Notes: a model not told the origin generated them from the sequence alone. A stretch of DNA of 64,000 nucleotides from Mycobacterium sp. 236(2023) (GCF_029623955.1 NZ_JARSBP010000005.1:124001-188000); one strand, 5' to 3'; shown: positions 17,502 through 25,835, counted from the stretch's first letter. Numbers and translations are program-made.

Positions 17502-18038
17502 ATGTCCGCCTCCCCTGTCCGCCTGAACCACGCTGTGTTCTTCGTCGCCGACCTCGACCGGTCCGTGCGCTTCTATCGCGACGTGTTCGGCTTGGAGCTG
17601 GTGTCGTACGAGGCGGCGGTGAACGGGGCGTTCCTGCGGTTGCCACGATCGGGCAACCACCACGACCTGGGGTTGTTCGGCATCCCCGGCGCCGCGGCAC
17701 GCGCGCCGCGTTCGGTCGGGCTGTATCACCTGGCGTGGCAGCTCGACACCGTTGACGAACTCGCGGAGTTCCGTGACGTGCTGATCGGCGCGGGCGCCTA
17801 CAGCGGCGAGTCCAGCCACGGCGCGACCAAAAGTGTCTACGGCGTGGACCCCGACGGCAACCAGTTCGAAGTCATGTGGATGCTGCCGCGATCCGAATGG
17901 GGCGCCTACACCGACGCAGCGATCGTCGAACGTCTCGATCTTGCAAGCGAACTCGAGTCCTGGTCCGGTGTTCGCACGGCGGGCGAGCTCGTCCCGTCGG
18001 GCGGCATCGCCCACCCCACCACACCGAAGGAGAACTGA
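17502..18038 (+). CDS. VOC-family extradiol-dioxygenase-like protein
   Basis: A 178-residue glyoxalase/bleomycin-resistance/dioxygenase (VOC) protein. The likely 2-His-1-carboxylate metal ligands are His10 (LNHAVFF), His76 (YHLAWQL) and Glu123 (NQFEVMW), as in catechol 2,3-dioxygenase-type enzymes. YGVDPDGNQFEV is the classical extradiol motif. It probably opens or isomerises a catechol or quinone-type ring. ATG 17502 is chosen because the operator at 17466-17479 lies just before it. It forms an operon with the DoxX gene (3-bp gap), under the divergent MarR regulator. Confidence 0.85.
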   Translation: MSASPVRLNHAVFFVADLDRSVRFYRDVFGLELVSYEAAVNGAFLRLPRSGNHHDLGLFGIPGAAARAPRSVGLYHLAWQLDTVDELAEFRDVLIGAGAYSGESSHGATKSVYGVDPDGNQFEVMWMLPRSEWGAYTDAAIVERLDLASELESWSGVRTAGELVPSGGIAHPTTPKEN

Positions 18039-18041
18039 CCC

Positions 18042-18449
18042 ATGGCCACCCTGCAGAAACTCGACACCCGTTTGCGCCCCTACTCGCCCGCCGCGCTCGG
18101 CGTATTCCGGGTGATCTTCGGCCTGCTGTTCCTCTGCCACGCCACCGCGCACCTCTTCGGCTGGCCCGCCGGACCCGCGGCGCCTGCGGGCGTGTGGCCG
18201 TTCTTCTACGCCGGCATCATCGAACTCGTGACCGCGGTGCTGATCACCATCGGGTTGTTCACCCGGATCGCCGCGTTCTTCGCCTCGGGCACCATGGCTT
18301 TCGCGTTCTTCACACAACACCTGCCGACCGGTGTCATCCCGATGACCAACGGCGGTGAACTCGCGGTCATGTACTGCTTCGCGTTCCTGTTCCTGGTGTT
18401 TGCGGGCGCCGGGGCGTTCGCGTTGGACACTTGCGGAAAGACCCGTTAG
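18042..18449 (+). CDS. DoxX-family membrane protein
   Basis: A 135-residue protein with four predicted membrane helices. The N-terminal RVIFGLLFLCHATAHLFGW and a central GIIELVTAVLITIGLFTRIAAFF are typical of DoxX/MhqP-like proteins. These accompany dioxygenases and quinone-stress genes and may form thiol-redox or quinone-handling membrane complexes. It follows the VOC gene after 3 bp with a GGAG RBS. The stop codon directly abuts a decayed gene fragment on the other strand. Confidence 0.85.
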   Translation: MATLQKLDTRLRPYSPAALGVFRVIFGLLFLCHATAHLFGWPAGPAAPAGVWPFFYAGIIELVTAVLITIGLFTRIAAFFASGTMAFAFFTQHLPTGVIPMTNGGELAVMYCFAFLFLVFAGAGAFALDTCGKTR

Positions 18450-18552
18450 CTGGTTCAGGGTGAAGGTGAAAGGTCCATCGAGCAGTAGGTCTCTGGGCAC
18501 ACACTGTCCGGGCCCTTGAGTCACCACTCCGTGCAGCGTGGCTGCGTCACCC
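18450..18552 (-). pseudogene. C-terminal remnant related to the small secreted protein at 23797-24210
   Basis: Read leftward, this stretch encodes DAATLHGVVTQGPGQCV, then PRDLLLDGPFTFTLNQ. It aligns with DAATLQGTVAQGPDNVCG and DDPFTFTLNQIG at the end of the secreted-protein gene at 23797. DNA identity is roughly three quarters by eye, with compensating single-base indels that shift the frame; the natural TAA is out of frame. No N-terminal half or signal peptide remains. It is a decayed copy or the tail of a lost paralog. The remaining bases to 18762 hold only the promoter region of the permease operon. Confidence 0.65.
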
Positions 18553-18762
18553 CCGGGTGGGCGTGGGCGAGCGGCTGATCTTCTTCGCGCGGCCTGCGTG
18601 GATTTCCACCACGTTAAAAATCTCTCCAGGGATTGTTTTATTTCGGACGCCCGCCTACTTTAGTGCAGAGGGCGCGCTCCTCGATGTTCATCGCCGATTC
18701 GATGTGCACGGACCTTGCGCGATCCGGCACGAATCCTGCGAAATCTCCTGGGAGAAGACCGT

Positions 18763-20229
18763 ATGTCCTCATCTACACCAGACGCAGCCATCGGGACTGT
18801 GTCACCGCAATCCCCCTCGGGTTCAACGCAATTCAAGGCGAACCTCGGAACCGGCCGGGTCGCACTCCTTGTCATCGCGTGTGCCGCCCCGCTCGGATCG
18901 GTGATCGGTAACACCCCGATCGGTTTCACACTCGGCAATGGTGCGGGGCTTCCCATCATCTTCGTGGTGGCCGGACTGGTCCTCGGCTGTTTCGCGGCCG
19001 GCTACGTAGCCATCAATCGGGCAGTACCGGGCGGCGGTGGTTTTGCCCGCTACGTCGCAGCCGGATTCGGTCCCGCCGCGGGCCTGGGCGCGGCCTACGC
19101 CACCACGATCGCGTACGGGTCTGGCACCATCGGAATCACCGCGGCGGCAGGCTATTTCGCCGATGTCATCGCGGAAGGGTACGGCCTGGACCTGCCCTGG
19201 TGGCTGTACTCCGTGGTCGCCCTCGTCATCGTGGGCACCCTCGGCAGGCACGCTGCGGATTTGAGCGCCACTGTCCTGCTGGTCATGATCGTCGCCGAGT
19301 TCGCGATGCTGATCGTCCTCGACATCCTGATCCTTGCGCACAGCGGGCTCTCGGCTCTCCCCCTGGACGTTTTCACCCCCGAGCACGTGTTCTCGGGCAG
19401 CATCGGTCCGGCGCTGATGATCGCGTTCACGTCGTTCATCGGCATCGAATCGGCGGTCATCTACGCCAATGAGGCACGCAACCCGGGCAAGACCGTGCCC
19501 AGGGCCATCTATCTCTGTGTCGGCGTCATCTCGGTGTTCTACTTCTTCACGATCTGGCTCATCGTCGGGTCGGTCGGCGTCGACCAGATCGTGCCGAGGG
19601 CCAACGAAGCACAGGGCGACCTGCTGTTCGTGCTCTCCGGCGAGCAGGGCGGCAGCGTCCTGACCGCGCTGATGCAGATCTTCTTCCTGACCAGCGTGCT
19701 GGCATCGCTGGTGGCTCTGCACAACGCGACGACGCGTTACCTCCAGACCATGGGTTCGCAAGGCACGATGCCGAAGTTCCTCGGCGGCCTTCATTCTCGC
19801 TATCAAGGGCCCGCCCGGGCGAGCGAAGCGCTGTCCATCTTGACCGCCGTACTGGTGGTGGTCTTCATCGTCGTCGGCGCGGACCCGTACCTGGGCATCT
19901 ACACCAGCCTCGGCGGGTTGTTCACTGTCGGCATCGTCGCGATGCAAGGCGCGGTCGCCGTGACCGTGGTGGTGTTCTTCCGCAGGCGTAAAGACAAACG
20001 TCTCTGGAAGACGTTGGTAGCACCTGCGATTGGCGCTGTCGGGTTGCTGACGGCTACGGCTTTGATCATCGCCAACTACTCCGTGCTGACCGGAACCGAG
20101 GACACCGTCCCGAACCTGCTGCCGTGGCTCATTCCGCTGGCGTTCGTCGTCGGGTTCGTCGTCCACCGGATGCGCGGCGACGCCGCCGTCGATTTCGATC
20201 CGGTACCAACAGACCAGGCGAAGGTGTGA
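18763..20229 (+). CDS. APC-superfamily amino acid/amine permease
   Basis: A 488-residue membrane transporter with about twelve helices. The first, VALLVIACAAPLGSVIGNTP, carries the APC-type glycine-rich break, and the consensus FTSFIGIESAVIYANEARNPGKTVPRA at helix 6 is a strong APC marker. It opens a tight four-gene operon with a kinase, aminotransferase and aldolase, so it likely imports an amine- or amino-acid-type substrate. The start is ATG 18763 (GGGAGAAG upstream). The stop overlaps the kinase GTG by 4 bp. A 230-bp leader precedes it with no clear operator. Confidence 0.85.
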   Translation: MSSSTPDAAIGTVSPQSPSGSTQFKANLGTGRVALLVIACAAPLGSVIGNTPIGFTLGNGAGLPIIFVVAGLVLGCFAAGYVAINRAVPGGGGFARYVAAGFGPAAGLGAAYATTIAYGSGTIGITAAAGYFADVIAEGYGLDLPWWLYSVVALVIVGTLGRHAADLSATVLLVMIVAEFAMLIVLDILILAHSGLSALPLDVFTPEHVFSGSIGPALMIAFTSFIGIESAVIYANEARNPGKTVPRAIYLCVGVISVFYFFTIWLIVGSVGVDQIVPRANEAQGDLLFVLSGEQGGSVLTALMQIFFLTSVLASLVALHNATTRYLQTMGSQGTMPKFLGGLHSRYQGPARASEALSILTAVLVVVFIVVGADPYLGIYTSLGGLFTVGIVAMQGAVAVTVVVFFRRRKDKRLWKTLVAPAIGAVGLLTATALIIANYSVLTGTEDTVPNLLPWLIPLAFVVGFVVHRMRGDAAVDFDPVPTDQAKV

Positions 20230-21257
20230 CAACGCTGGGCGCCGTCGCGGTCCTCGGACCGCACATCGTCGACATCCTCGGCCGGCCGGTATCAGCGATT
20301 CCGGCCGGCCAGGGCAGCGTTCGCCTGGACGAAATTCGCATCACCGTCGCCGGTACCGGAGGCGGGGCTGCCGTCGACCTTGCCAAACTCGGTTGTTCGG
20401 TCTCGTCGTTCGCCGCGATCGGCGACGACATGCTCGGCCAATTGCTCCACACCCAACTGGCGGCCCGCGGCGTCAACACCGCTGGGCTGGTGACCCGCCG
20501 GGACGCGGTGACGTCGTCGACCATCTTGCCGATCCGCCCCAACGGCGAACGGCCCGCACTGCACGTTCCCGGCGCCACGCCGACCCTGATGGCCGATGAC
20601 GTCGACGTCGACGCCCTTCTCGCCGCCGACGCGATTCTGTTCGGGGGGCCGGAAACCACTCCGCACCTTCTGGATTCCGACGGCATCGCACTTCTGGAGG
20701 CTGTTCATGCCGCGGGCAAGCCGATCTTCGTCGATCTACTCCATCCGGCTACGCCGGCGACTCTCGAACTGCTCGCCCCACTGCTGCCGCTCACCGCCTG
20801 GTTCATGCCCAATGACCAACAGCTTCGCGGACTGACGGGCTTTGACGATCTCGTCGACGCGGCCAAGGCGCTCCTCGCCCGCGGGGTCGGAGCTGTCGCC
20901 GTGACCGTCGGTGATCAGGGCGCCCTGCTGGTTCGCCCCGACGTCGAACCCGCACGGGTGCCTGCACTTCCCACGACAGTCGTCGACACCACGGGGTGTG
21001 GCGACTCGTTCAACGCGGGGATGATCGCCGGGCTGCTGAGTGGCTGTACTCCGGAAGACGCGGCACTCATCGGTTGTGCCAGTGGGGCATTGGTGGCCTC
21101 AGGGCTCGGTTCCGACGCCGGAATCGGCGATCTCGCCGACGTCTTGGCGGCGATCGCCGTTTCACACCCCGTTGCAGCCAGCCGTATCGGCCGCACCATC
21201 GACGGCCACGTCTCGAGAGGAGAACACCGTGACCACCGAACTCGGCGCCAACACTGA
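20226..21257 (+). CDS. PfkB-family carbohydrate kinase
   Basis: A 343-residue ribokinase-type kinase. The N-terminal GTGGGAAVDLAKLG is the PfkB signature 1 region and DTTGCGDSFNAGM is signature 2 with the catalytic Asp and the anion-hole GCGD. The ATP-side VTVGDQGALL precedes it. It probably phosphorylates a hydroxyl on the imported compound or its product. GTG 20226 overlaps the permease stop (GTGA), indicating coupling. Its 3' end overlaps the aminotransferase start by 29 bp. The last dozen residues (RGEHRDHRTRRQH) are a read-through tail lying in that overlap. Confidence 0.85.
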   Translation: MTTLGAVAVLGPHIVDILGRPVSAIPAGQGSVRLDEIRITVAGTGGGAAVDLAKLGCSVSSFAAIGDDMLGQLLHTQLAARGVNTAGLVTRRDAVTSSTILPIRPNGERPALHVPGATPTLMADDVDVDALLAADAILFGGPETTPHLLDSDGIALLEAVHAAGKPIFVDLLHPATPATLELLAPLLPLTAWFMPNDQQLRGLTGFDDLVDAAKALLARGVGAVAVTVGDQGALLVRPDVEPARVPALPTTVVDTTGCGDSFNAGMIAGLLSGCTPEDAALIGCASGALVASGLGSDAGIGDLADVLAAIAVSHPVAASRIGRTIDGHVSRGEHRDHRTRRQH

Positions 21258-22494
21258 TCGGCGCCAACGACTCATCGACACCGAACTGCGGCGGCGGGCC
21301 CACGCCGTCGTACCCAACGGCATGTACGGCCATCTCAACATGGGCGCGCTGCCGGCGATTCCGCAGTACATTGCACGCTCCCGCGGTGCACGCCTCTGGG
21401 ATGTTGACGGCAACGAGTATGTGGACCTGATGTGCAGCTGGGGTCCCGTCATACTCGGTCACGCCGATCCAGCCGTCGAAGAGGCGGCGGAACGGCAACA
21501 GCGGCAGGGAGATTGCCTGAATGGCCCCGGCCCCGTGATGGTCGAACTCGCCGAGGCGATGGTTCGGACCGTAAGCAACGCCGACTGGGTGATGTTCGCC
21601 AAGAACGGCACCGACGCCACCACCATGTGCTGCACGATCGCCCGTGCCGCCACCGGACGATCGATGATTCTCGTCGCCGAGGGCGCATATCACGGCGCAG
21701 CGCCCTGGTGCACGCCGTTTCCTGCGGGCGTCACGGCGGCAGACCGCGCGAATCTTCTTCAGTACCAGTACAACGACGTCACCTCGATCCGCGAAGCGGT
21801 CGGCGAGCATGCCGGTGATGTTGCCGCGATCATCGTCAGCCCGTTTCGGCATGACGCCGGGTTCGATCAAGAACTCGTCGACCCGAGCTTCGCGCGCGGT
21901 GTCCGGGCGTATTGCGACGAGATCGGTGCGGCGTTGATCCTCGACGACGTGCGCGCCGGTTTCCGTCTGCACCACGGTCACAGCTGGGAACCGCTCGGCG
22001 TACACCCCGACCTGACGCCGTGGAGCAAGGCGATCGCCAATGGCTATCCCCTGGCCGCCGTCACCGGGTCCGACCGCTACCGCGACGCGGCAGGAAGCAT
22101 CTTCGTCACGGGGTCGTTCTGGATGGGCGCCGTGGCGATGGCCGCGTGCCTGGCCACCCTCGACGAACTCGTCCGTCGCGATGCCGTCGCGCGGATGCGT
22201 GCACTCGGACTTCAGCTGCGCGCGGGTGTCGTCGACAGCGCGGCGAAGTGGGGTTTCGACATCCGGTACACCGGCCCGGCCCAGATGCCGAACCTGTTGT
22301 TCGACAACGACACCGACTATGAACTGGCGGTCGCGTTCAGCGCCGAGGCTCAGGCCCGCGGCGTGTACGTCCACCCGAAGCACAACTGGTTCGTATCGTC
22401 GGCGATGAGCGCCGATGATCTGGACATGGCACTCACCGGGCTCGACGGGGCCTTCGCGGCGCTGCGTGCCCGTTACCCCCGGGGCACGGTCTGA
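21229..22494 (+). CDS. class III PLP aminotransferase (glutamate-1-semialdehyde aminomutase-like)
   Basis: A 421-residue fold-type I PLP enzyme of the GSAM/omega-transaminase group. The expected PLP lysine is Lys267 in DLTPWSKAIANGYPL. The Asp pairing with the pyridine nitrogen lies in LILDDVRAGFR, and GTDATTMCCTIARAATGR holds the phosphate-loop region. It may transaminate, or act as an aminomutase or phospho-lyase on, the substrate handled by the linked kinase. The start is GTG 21229, preceded by GAGAGGAG. A tetrapyrrole role is unlikely because hemL sits elsewhere and this operon has no haem genes. Confidence 0.85.
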   Translation: MTTELGANTDRRQRLIDTELRRRAHAVVPNGMYGHLNMGALPAIPQYIARSRGARLWDVDGNEYVDLMCSWGPVILGHADPAVEEAAERQQRQGDCLNGPGPVMVELAEAMVRTVSNADWVMFAKNGTDATTMCCTIARAATGRSMILVAEGAYHGAAPWCTPFPAGVTAADRANLLQYQYNDVTSIREAVGEHAGDVAAIIVSPFRHDAGFDQELVDPSFARGVRAYCDEIGAALILDDVRAGFRLHHGHSWEPLGVHPDLTPWSKAIANGYPLAAVTGSDRYRDAAGSIFVTGSFWMGAVAMAACLATLDELVRRDAVARMRALGLQLRAGVVDSAAKWGFDIRYTGPAQMPNLLFDNDTDYELAVAFSAEAQARGVYVHPKHNWFVSSAMSADDLDMALTGLDGAFAALRARYPRGTV

Positions 22495-23129
22495 TGGAGC
22501 ACTCCGAGCTGCGCGGCGAAATGGCGGCACGCTGCCGCGAATTGGCCAGTCAGGGTGTGGCTTTGGCAGGTGCGGGAAACATCAGTGCACGAGTCGACGA
22601 CCACGTACTGATCACCCGGTCCGGTCTGCGTTTCGAGTCGGCTGAACCGGAGGACATCACGGTCGTCACCCGCGATGGTGACGTGCTGGACGGGTTCCGG
22701 CCGTCTTCCGAAACAGGACTGCACCTCGGCATCTACGAGCGGTCCGCTGCGCGCGCGGTCGTCCACACCCATGGGCGAAGTTCGGTGGCCGTGGGTCTGG
22801 TCTGTGATCAGATGCCGTTGGTGCACTACAACCTTCTGCGGTTGGGTGGTCGCATTCCGACCGTTCCGTACCGGTTGTTCGGCTCCGAGGAGCTGGCCGA
22901 GGCCGTTGGCAGCGCCGTCGCCGAAGGCTTCGGCACCGTCCTGATGCGCAACCACGGCGCGGTGAGCAGCGCCGGGTCCATTGCGGAGGCGGCCGAACAC
23001 GCGTGCTTGATCGAGTGGTTGTGCGATGTGTATCTCGCGGCATGCACTCTCGGCACCCCGGCTCTGCTCAGCGACGATGATCTCAAGGCCGTCGCGCAGC
23101 AGTCGGAGCGGCTGTCGTACGGCCACTGA
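22494..23129 (+). CDS. class II aldolase/adducin-family protein
   Basis: A 211-residue class II aldolase. The early GAGNISARVDDHVLITRSG is the family's phosphate/substrate loop. Zn ligands are the HTH of VVHTHGRSSVAV plus the His of LMRNHGAVS, and a catalytic acid (Glu of STGLHL-type SETGLHLGIYE) is present. It probably performs the retro-aldol or decarboxylation step on a phosphorylated product of the operon. The ATG overlaps the previous stop by one base (TGATG). A weak hairpin (23127-23151) follows the stop. Confidence 0.85.
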   Translation: MEHSELRGEMAARCRELASQGVALAGAGNISARVDDHVLITRSGLRFESAEPEDITVVTRDGDVLDGFRPSSETGLHLGIYERSAARAVVHTHGRSSVAVGLVCDQMPLVHYNLLRLGGRIPTVPYRLFGSEELAEAVGSAVAEGFGTVLMRNHGAVSSAGSIAEAAEHACLIEWLCDVYLAACTLGTPALLSDDDLKAVAQQSERLSYGH

Positions 23130-23191
23130 GCCTCGGCCTGTCCGCGGCTCAATAGACTCGGTGTGCAGCCGCACATACCCGAGGGGATGCC

Positions 23192-23800
23192 ATGCCGAAG
23201 ATCGTCGACCACGACGAACGCCGCGAGGAGATCCTGAGCGCCGCGATCCGGGTCATCGACACCGTGGGCCTCGAGAGCACCACGACGCGGGCAATCGCAC
23301 ACGAATCGGGTTACTCCAACGGCGTCCTGAGCCACTACTTTCAGGACAAGGACGACATCCTGCAGTCGATCCTGGTCAAGACGCACCGCGAGTTCATGGA
23401 TCGGGTCTCGGACAGCATGCGCGGCAAAGATGCGTTCGGCCGGCTGTGGGCGATGCTGATGCAGAACCTTCCCCTTGACGACGAACGACGCGTCGAGACG
23501 CTGATGGAGATCACCTTCTGGCCGCGGGCACTCTCCAATCCGGTGCTGCGAGAGTTTCAGCGGGAGGCGGCCAGCGAACTCCTCGGGATGCTCCGCGGCT
23601 TGATCACCGACGTCCGAGCAGCGGGCGGGCTCGACAGCGATCTGACCGACGCCGACATCGCCGAGTTGCTGATCTCGGTCATCGACGGGATGAGCGTGCA
23701 CGCGGAGTTGTTCCCCAAGCGGCTTTCGTCGACGTACCAGAAGAGTTTGATGCGAGCGCAATTGACGGCGATCGGATTCCGCGTCGACGCGAAGGTCTAG
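23192..23800 (+). CDS. TetR-family regulator of the permease/aldolase operon (inferred)
   Basis: A 202-residue TetR protein with the HTH at about 25-52 (TTTRAIAHESGYSNGVLSHY). RREEILSAAIRVIDTVG precedes it. The C-terminal half is helical and resembles the BetI/TetR_C_6 group. It lies 62 bp after the aldolase on the same strand with its own RBS (GAGGGGATGCC), so it may be cotranscribed or separately expressed; control of the upstream operon is inferred from position. It overlaps the convergent secreted-protein gene by 4 bp. Confidence 0.8.
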   Translation: MPKIVDHDERREEILSAAIRVIDTVGLESTTTRAIAHESGYSNGVLSHYFQDKDDILQSILVKTHREFMDRVSDSMRGKDAFGRLWAMLMQNLPLDDERRVETLMEITFWPRALSNPVLREFQREAASELLGMLRGLITDVRAAGGLDSDLTDADIAELLISVIDGMSVHAELFPKRLSSTYQKSLMRAQLTAIGFRVDAKV

Positions 23801-24210
23801 CCGATCTGGTTGAGGGTGAACGTGAAGGGGTCGTCGACAACGTCGGTCTCGCCGCACACATTGTCCGGACCTTGAGCCACCGTTCCCTGCAGCGTGGCCG
23901 CATCGACCGCGACCCGCCGCGTCGCGGGTGCATCGGTGCCGTCTTCGCAGTCCCATCCCGTCGGGTGCGTGTAGGTGAAGTGCCACTGCCCGTCGGCGAG
24001 GTGCGCGTCGGCGTCCAAGCGGGTGTCACTGACGACGCGAGCGCAGCCGGCCCCGCACGGGGTGACCACCCACGTATTGGTGGAGCCGTCTTGGGTCGTC
24101 AACAGGAATGTCCCCTTGAAGATCGGGCCGTCAGCCGATGCCGGCGCGGCAAGCCCTACCGCGCCGCCGACGCAGGCTGCCGCCATGGCGGCGACGATCG
24201 CGTTCTTCAC
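23797..24210 (-). CDS. small secreted protein with four cysteines, unknown function
   Basis: A 137-residue exported protein with a signal peptide (IVAAMAAACVGGAVGLAAPASA). The mature part contains VVTPCGAGCARVVSD, WDCEDGT and NVCGETD, so two disulfides are plausible, and it ends PFTFTLNQIG. I do not recognise a named family; the TFTLNQ ending is common in mycobacterial secreted proteins of this size. Start GTG 24210 has a G-rich RBS directly upstream. A decayed relative of its C-terminus lies at 18450-18552. Confidence 0.7.
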   Translation of the reverse strand: MKNAIVAAMAAACVGGAVGLAAPASADGPIFKGTFLLTTQDGSTNTWVVTPCGAGCARVVSDTRLDADAHLADGQWHFTYTHPTGWDCEDGTDAPATRRVAVDAATLQGTVAQGPDNVCGETDVVDDPFTFTLNQIG

Positions 24211-24261
24211 ATTCCCCCCCAAAACTTGCGTTCGCAATAACTGGATCGTAAGGGGCGCCCG

Positions 24262-24393
24262 TCACCTTTCGTGCGGAATTGCCGCGTCGGCGAGGACTTC
24301 TGCGATCGCGGCGGCGGTGGCGAAAGCTTCTGCGTTGAGGTCACCGAGCTTCTCGGGTTCGGTGGCACCTGCCTCGCGAGCGGCGACGCCGAT
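24262..24393 (-). pseudogene. C-terminal fragment of an unidentified gene
   Basis: Read leftward, the frame gives GVAAREAGATEPEKLGDL, NAEAFATAAAIAEVLADA and AIPHER before a TGA at 24262-24264. Third codon positions are strongly G/C, as expected for coding DNA here. There is no start codon. The reading frame loses coding character at about 24390, where a fragment of a different gene begins on the other strand. It is a broken 3' end; I do not recognise the family. Confidence 0.5.
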
Positions 24394-24580
24394 CCAGGAA
24401 CAGTCGTTCGACGAGGCGGCGAAAGCGCAATTCGAGGTCCTGATCCCGCGGCGGAAAATGGGCCGCCCCGCGGAGAAAGCCTCGTCCGCGCTATTCCTCG
24501 CGTCGGACGATTCGAGCTATGTGAACGGTGTGGAACTCGTTGTCGACGGCGGCGTTTCGGCCAGGCCATTTAGGAAGACG
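24388..24580 (+). pseudogene. C-terminal fragment of a short-chain dehydrogenase
   Basis: The frame reads TPIQEQSFDEAAKAQFEVL, then RRKMGRPAEKASSALFLASDDSS and YVNGVELVVDGGVSARPF. This is the unmistakable SDR C-terminus (GRPEExAxxxLFLASDxSSYVNGxxLxVDGG). The Rossmann core and the catalytic Tyr/Lys are absent. The remnant starts abruptly where the leftward fragment at 24262-24393 also starts, so two broken genes meet head to head. It has no stop at the normal place and runs into the terminator at 24577. Confidence 0.75.
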
Positions 24581-24610
24581 CTCGCCCCACCCCAGGGTGG
24601 AGCGAGCGTC
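24577..24610 (-). terminator. hairpin terminator for the CsbD-like gene
   Basis: GACGCTCGC (24577-24585) pairs perfectly with GCGAGCGTC (24602-24610). An inner CCACC/GGTGG stem closes a CCAG loop. On the leftward transcript it is followed by UUCCU, and it sits 14 bp past the stop of the small KE-rich gene. Confidence 0.75.
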
Positions 24611-24623
24611 CACGTCGAACGCT

Positions 24624-24860
24624 TTATGACTTCGACGCCGCCTTCTCGCGAGCTTCCTGCGTCTTGGCCTCGGCGCGAGCAGCCTCGGCCTCGGCCTCCT
24701 TCTTGGCGACCTCCTTCTCGGCGTCGGCCTTGTCTTGCTGGGCCTTGCCCTCTTCCTGAAGGCGGTCGCTGCCGATCAGAATGCCGATGACCTGCTTGGT
24801 GAGGCCGATGCTGCCGTCGACCAGTGCCTTGAACGCTGCGATGGGTCCGCTGTCTGCCAT
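24624..24860 (-). CDS. small Ala/Lys/Glu-rich CsbD-like stress protein
   Basis: A 78-residue protein. The first 30 residues (AFKALVDGSIGLTKQVIGILIGSD) are moderately hydrophobic. The rest is a highly charged helix (LQEEGKAQQDKADAEKEVAKK and onwards) of the kind in CsbD/microaggregate-binding-protein-1-like mycobacterial proteins. It is probably an abundant stress or surface-associated protein. It is monocistronic, with AAGGA just upstream of ATG 24860 and a strong hairpin terminator downstream. Confidence 0.65.
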   Translation of the reverse strand: MADSGPIAAFKALVDGSIGLTKQVIGILIGSDRLQEEGKAQQDKADAEKEVAKKEAEAEAARAEAKTQEAREKAASKS

Positions 24861-24931
24861 GTTGGAATCCTTCCGTTGTGAACACCGTTAGGTGAGGAGT
24901 TCCCGCTCGGCCAGTCAGAAGCACGTCAGTG

Positions 24932-25618
24932 TTAGCAGCGTCTCATTTCGTTTGCATCGGAAACGGGGCGGCTGCCGCGCTCCCGCAACGCGCGCGACGT
25001 TCGCGCGTGCCCGAGTTCAACATGGGTCAATGACGACACCTCGGCGAGGCGCACATTGCCGTGTGCAATCGCGTCCACCACAACGATGTGTTCCTGGTGG
25101 CGTTCCTGCGCATGTCCGCCGGGGTCGAGGGAGTTGAGTCGCGCCCTGCGCTCGCGCAGAACACCCATGACCTCATCCAAGAGCGGATTCGCCGCCAGCC
25201 TTTCGATCTCGACATGCAGCAGCGAGCTGCTCTCGTGGAAACCCTTGTCGTCGTCCGACGTCAAGGCGCCGTGTGCAGCCGCCAAGGCACGCGCCAATGC
25301 CGCGGGATCGGCGCCGCGAACCACTCGCTCGGCAGCGAGCCGTGCGGCGAGTGGTTCCAGGGCAGTCCGCACCTGAAAGTGGTCAGTCACGTCGGACTCA
25401 CTGATCTGGGTGACCCGGGCGGTTCGCCTCGGCGAAAGCTGCGCCAGTCCGGCTCGTTCCAGCATCGGCAGTGCTTCACGCACCGGAACCCTTGACACGC
25501 CGAGCTTCTCGGCGAGATCACGCTCGCGAAGCTCATCGCCCGGCCGCAGATCACCGTCGATGATCATCTTCTTGATCTCGTCGTACGCCCACAGGGACCG
25601 CGCCTGACTCGTGCTCAC
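24932..25618 (-). CDS. GntR-family (FadR/FCD) transcriptional regulator
   Basis: A 228-residue regulator. The N-terminal winged helix has IIDGDLRPGDELRERDLAEK and LGVSRVPVREALPMLE (the GntR signature). The helical FCD domain carries the metal/ligand residues expected in that group (DHFQVRTALEPLAARLAAE; FHESSSLLHVEIERL). Start GTG 25618 is chosen; the upstream frame crosses an operator. It diverges from the racemase/MFS/hydrolase operon, and the palindromes at 25672 and 25805 fit its consensus TNGTATACNA. It probably represses both directions and is relieved by a carboxylate ligand. Confidence 0.85.
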   Translation of the reverse strand: MSTSQARSLWAYDEIKKMIIDGDLRPGDELRERDLAEKLGVSRVPVREALPMLERAGLAQLSPRRTARVTQISESDVTDHFQVRTALEPLAARLAAERVVRGADPAALARALAAAHGALTSDDDKGFHESSSLLHVEIERLAANPLLDEVMGVLRERRARLNSLDPGGHAQERHQEHIVVVDAIAHGNVRLAEVSSLTHVELGHARTSRALRERGSRPVSDANEMRRC

Positions 25619-25671
25619 GCCAAGGATTGTTCCATCTGCCTCGAATCGTGCACAGTGCGAAGAGACGCCAA

Positions 25672-25683
25672 TTGGTATACCAA
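25672..25683. promoter_or_regulatory. FadR-type operator 1 (TTGGTATACCAA)
   Basis: A perfect 12-bp palindrome 54 bp upstream of the GntR start, matching the FadR-subfamily pattern with GTATAC centre. It suggests autoregulation. A second copy of the core lies at 25805-25814. Confidence 0.8.
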
Positions 25684-25804
25684 CGATGAAAACTTGCTGT
25701 CGTACATGCCGCCTCCGCTTGAGCTTTTCAGAGGCTTCAAAAGGGTTTACATATGCGAAACCTACCCCGGCACCGTCAGGCCTAGCCTCGGTCAGCGTGA
25801 CACT

Positions 25805-25814
25805 TGGTATACCA
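25805..25814. promoter_or_regulatory. FadR-type operator 2 (TGGTATACCA)
   Basis: A perfect 10-bp palindrome identical in core to the site at 25672-25683, 132 bp away centre to centre. It ends 21 bp before the racemase-like GTG start, so binding would block transcription or translation entry of that operon. Confidence 0.8.
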
Positions 25815-25835
25815 CCTGGGGCTGGCCGGCGATCT

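Noticed and set aside
21229..22494. Authentic hemL for tetrapyrrole synthesis
   Set aside because: The PLP enzyme sits in a permease/kinase/aldolase operon with no haem genes, so a catabolic role is more likely.
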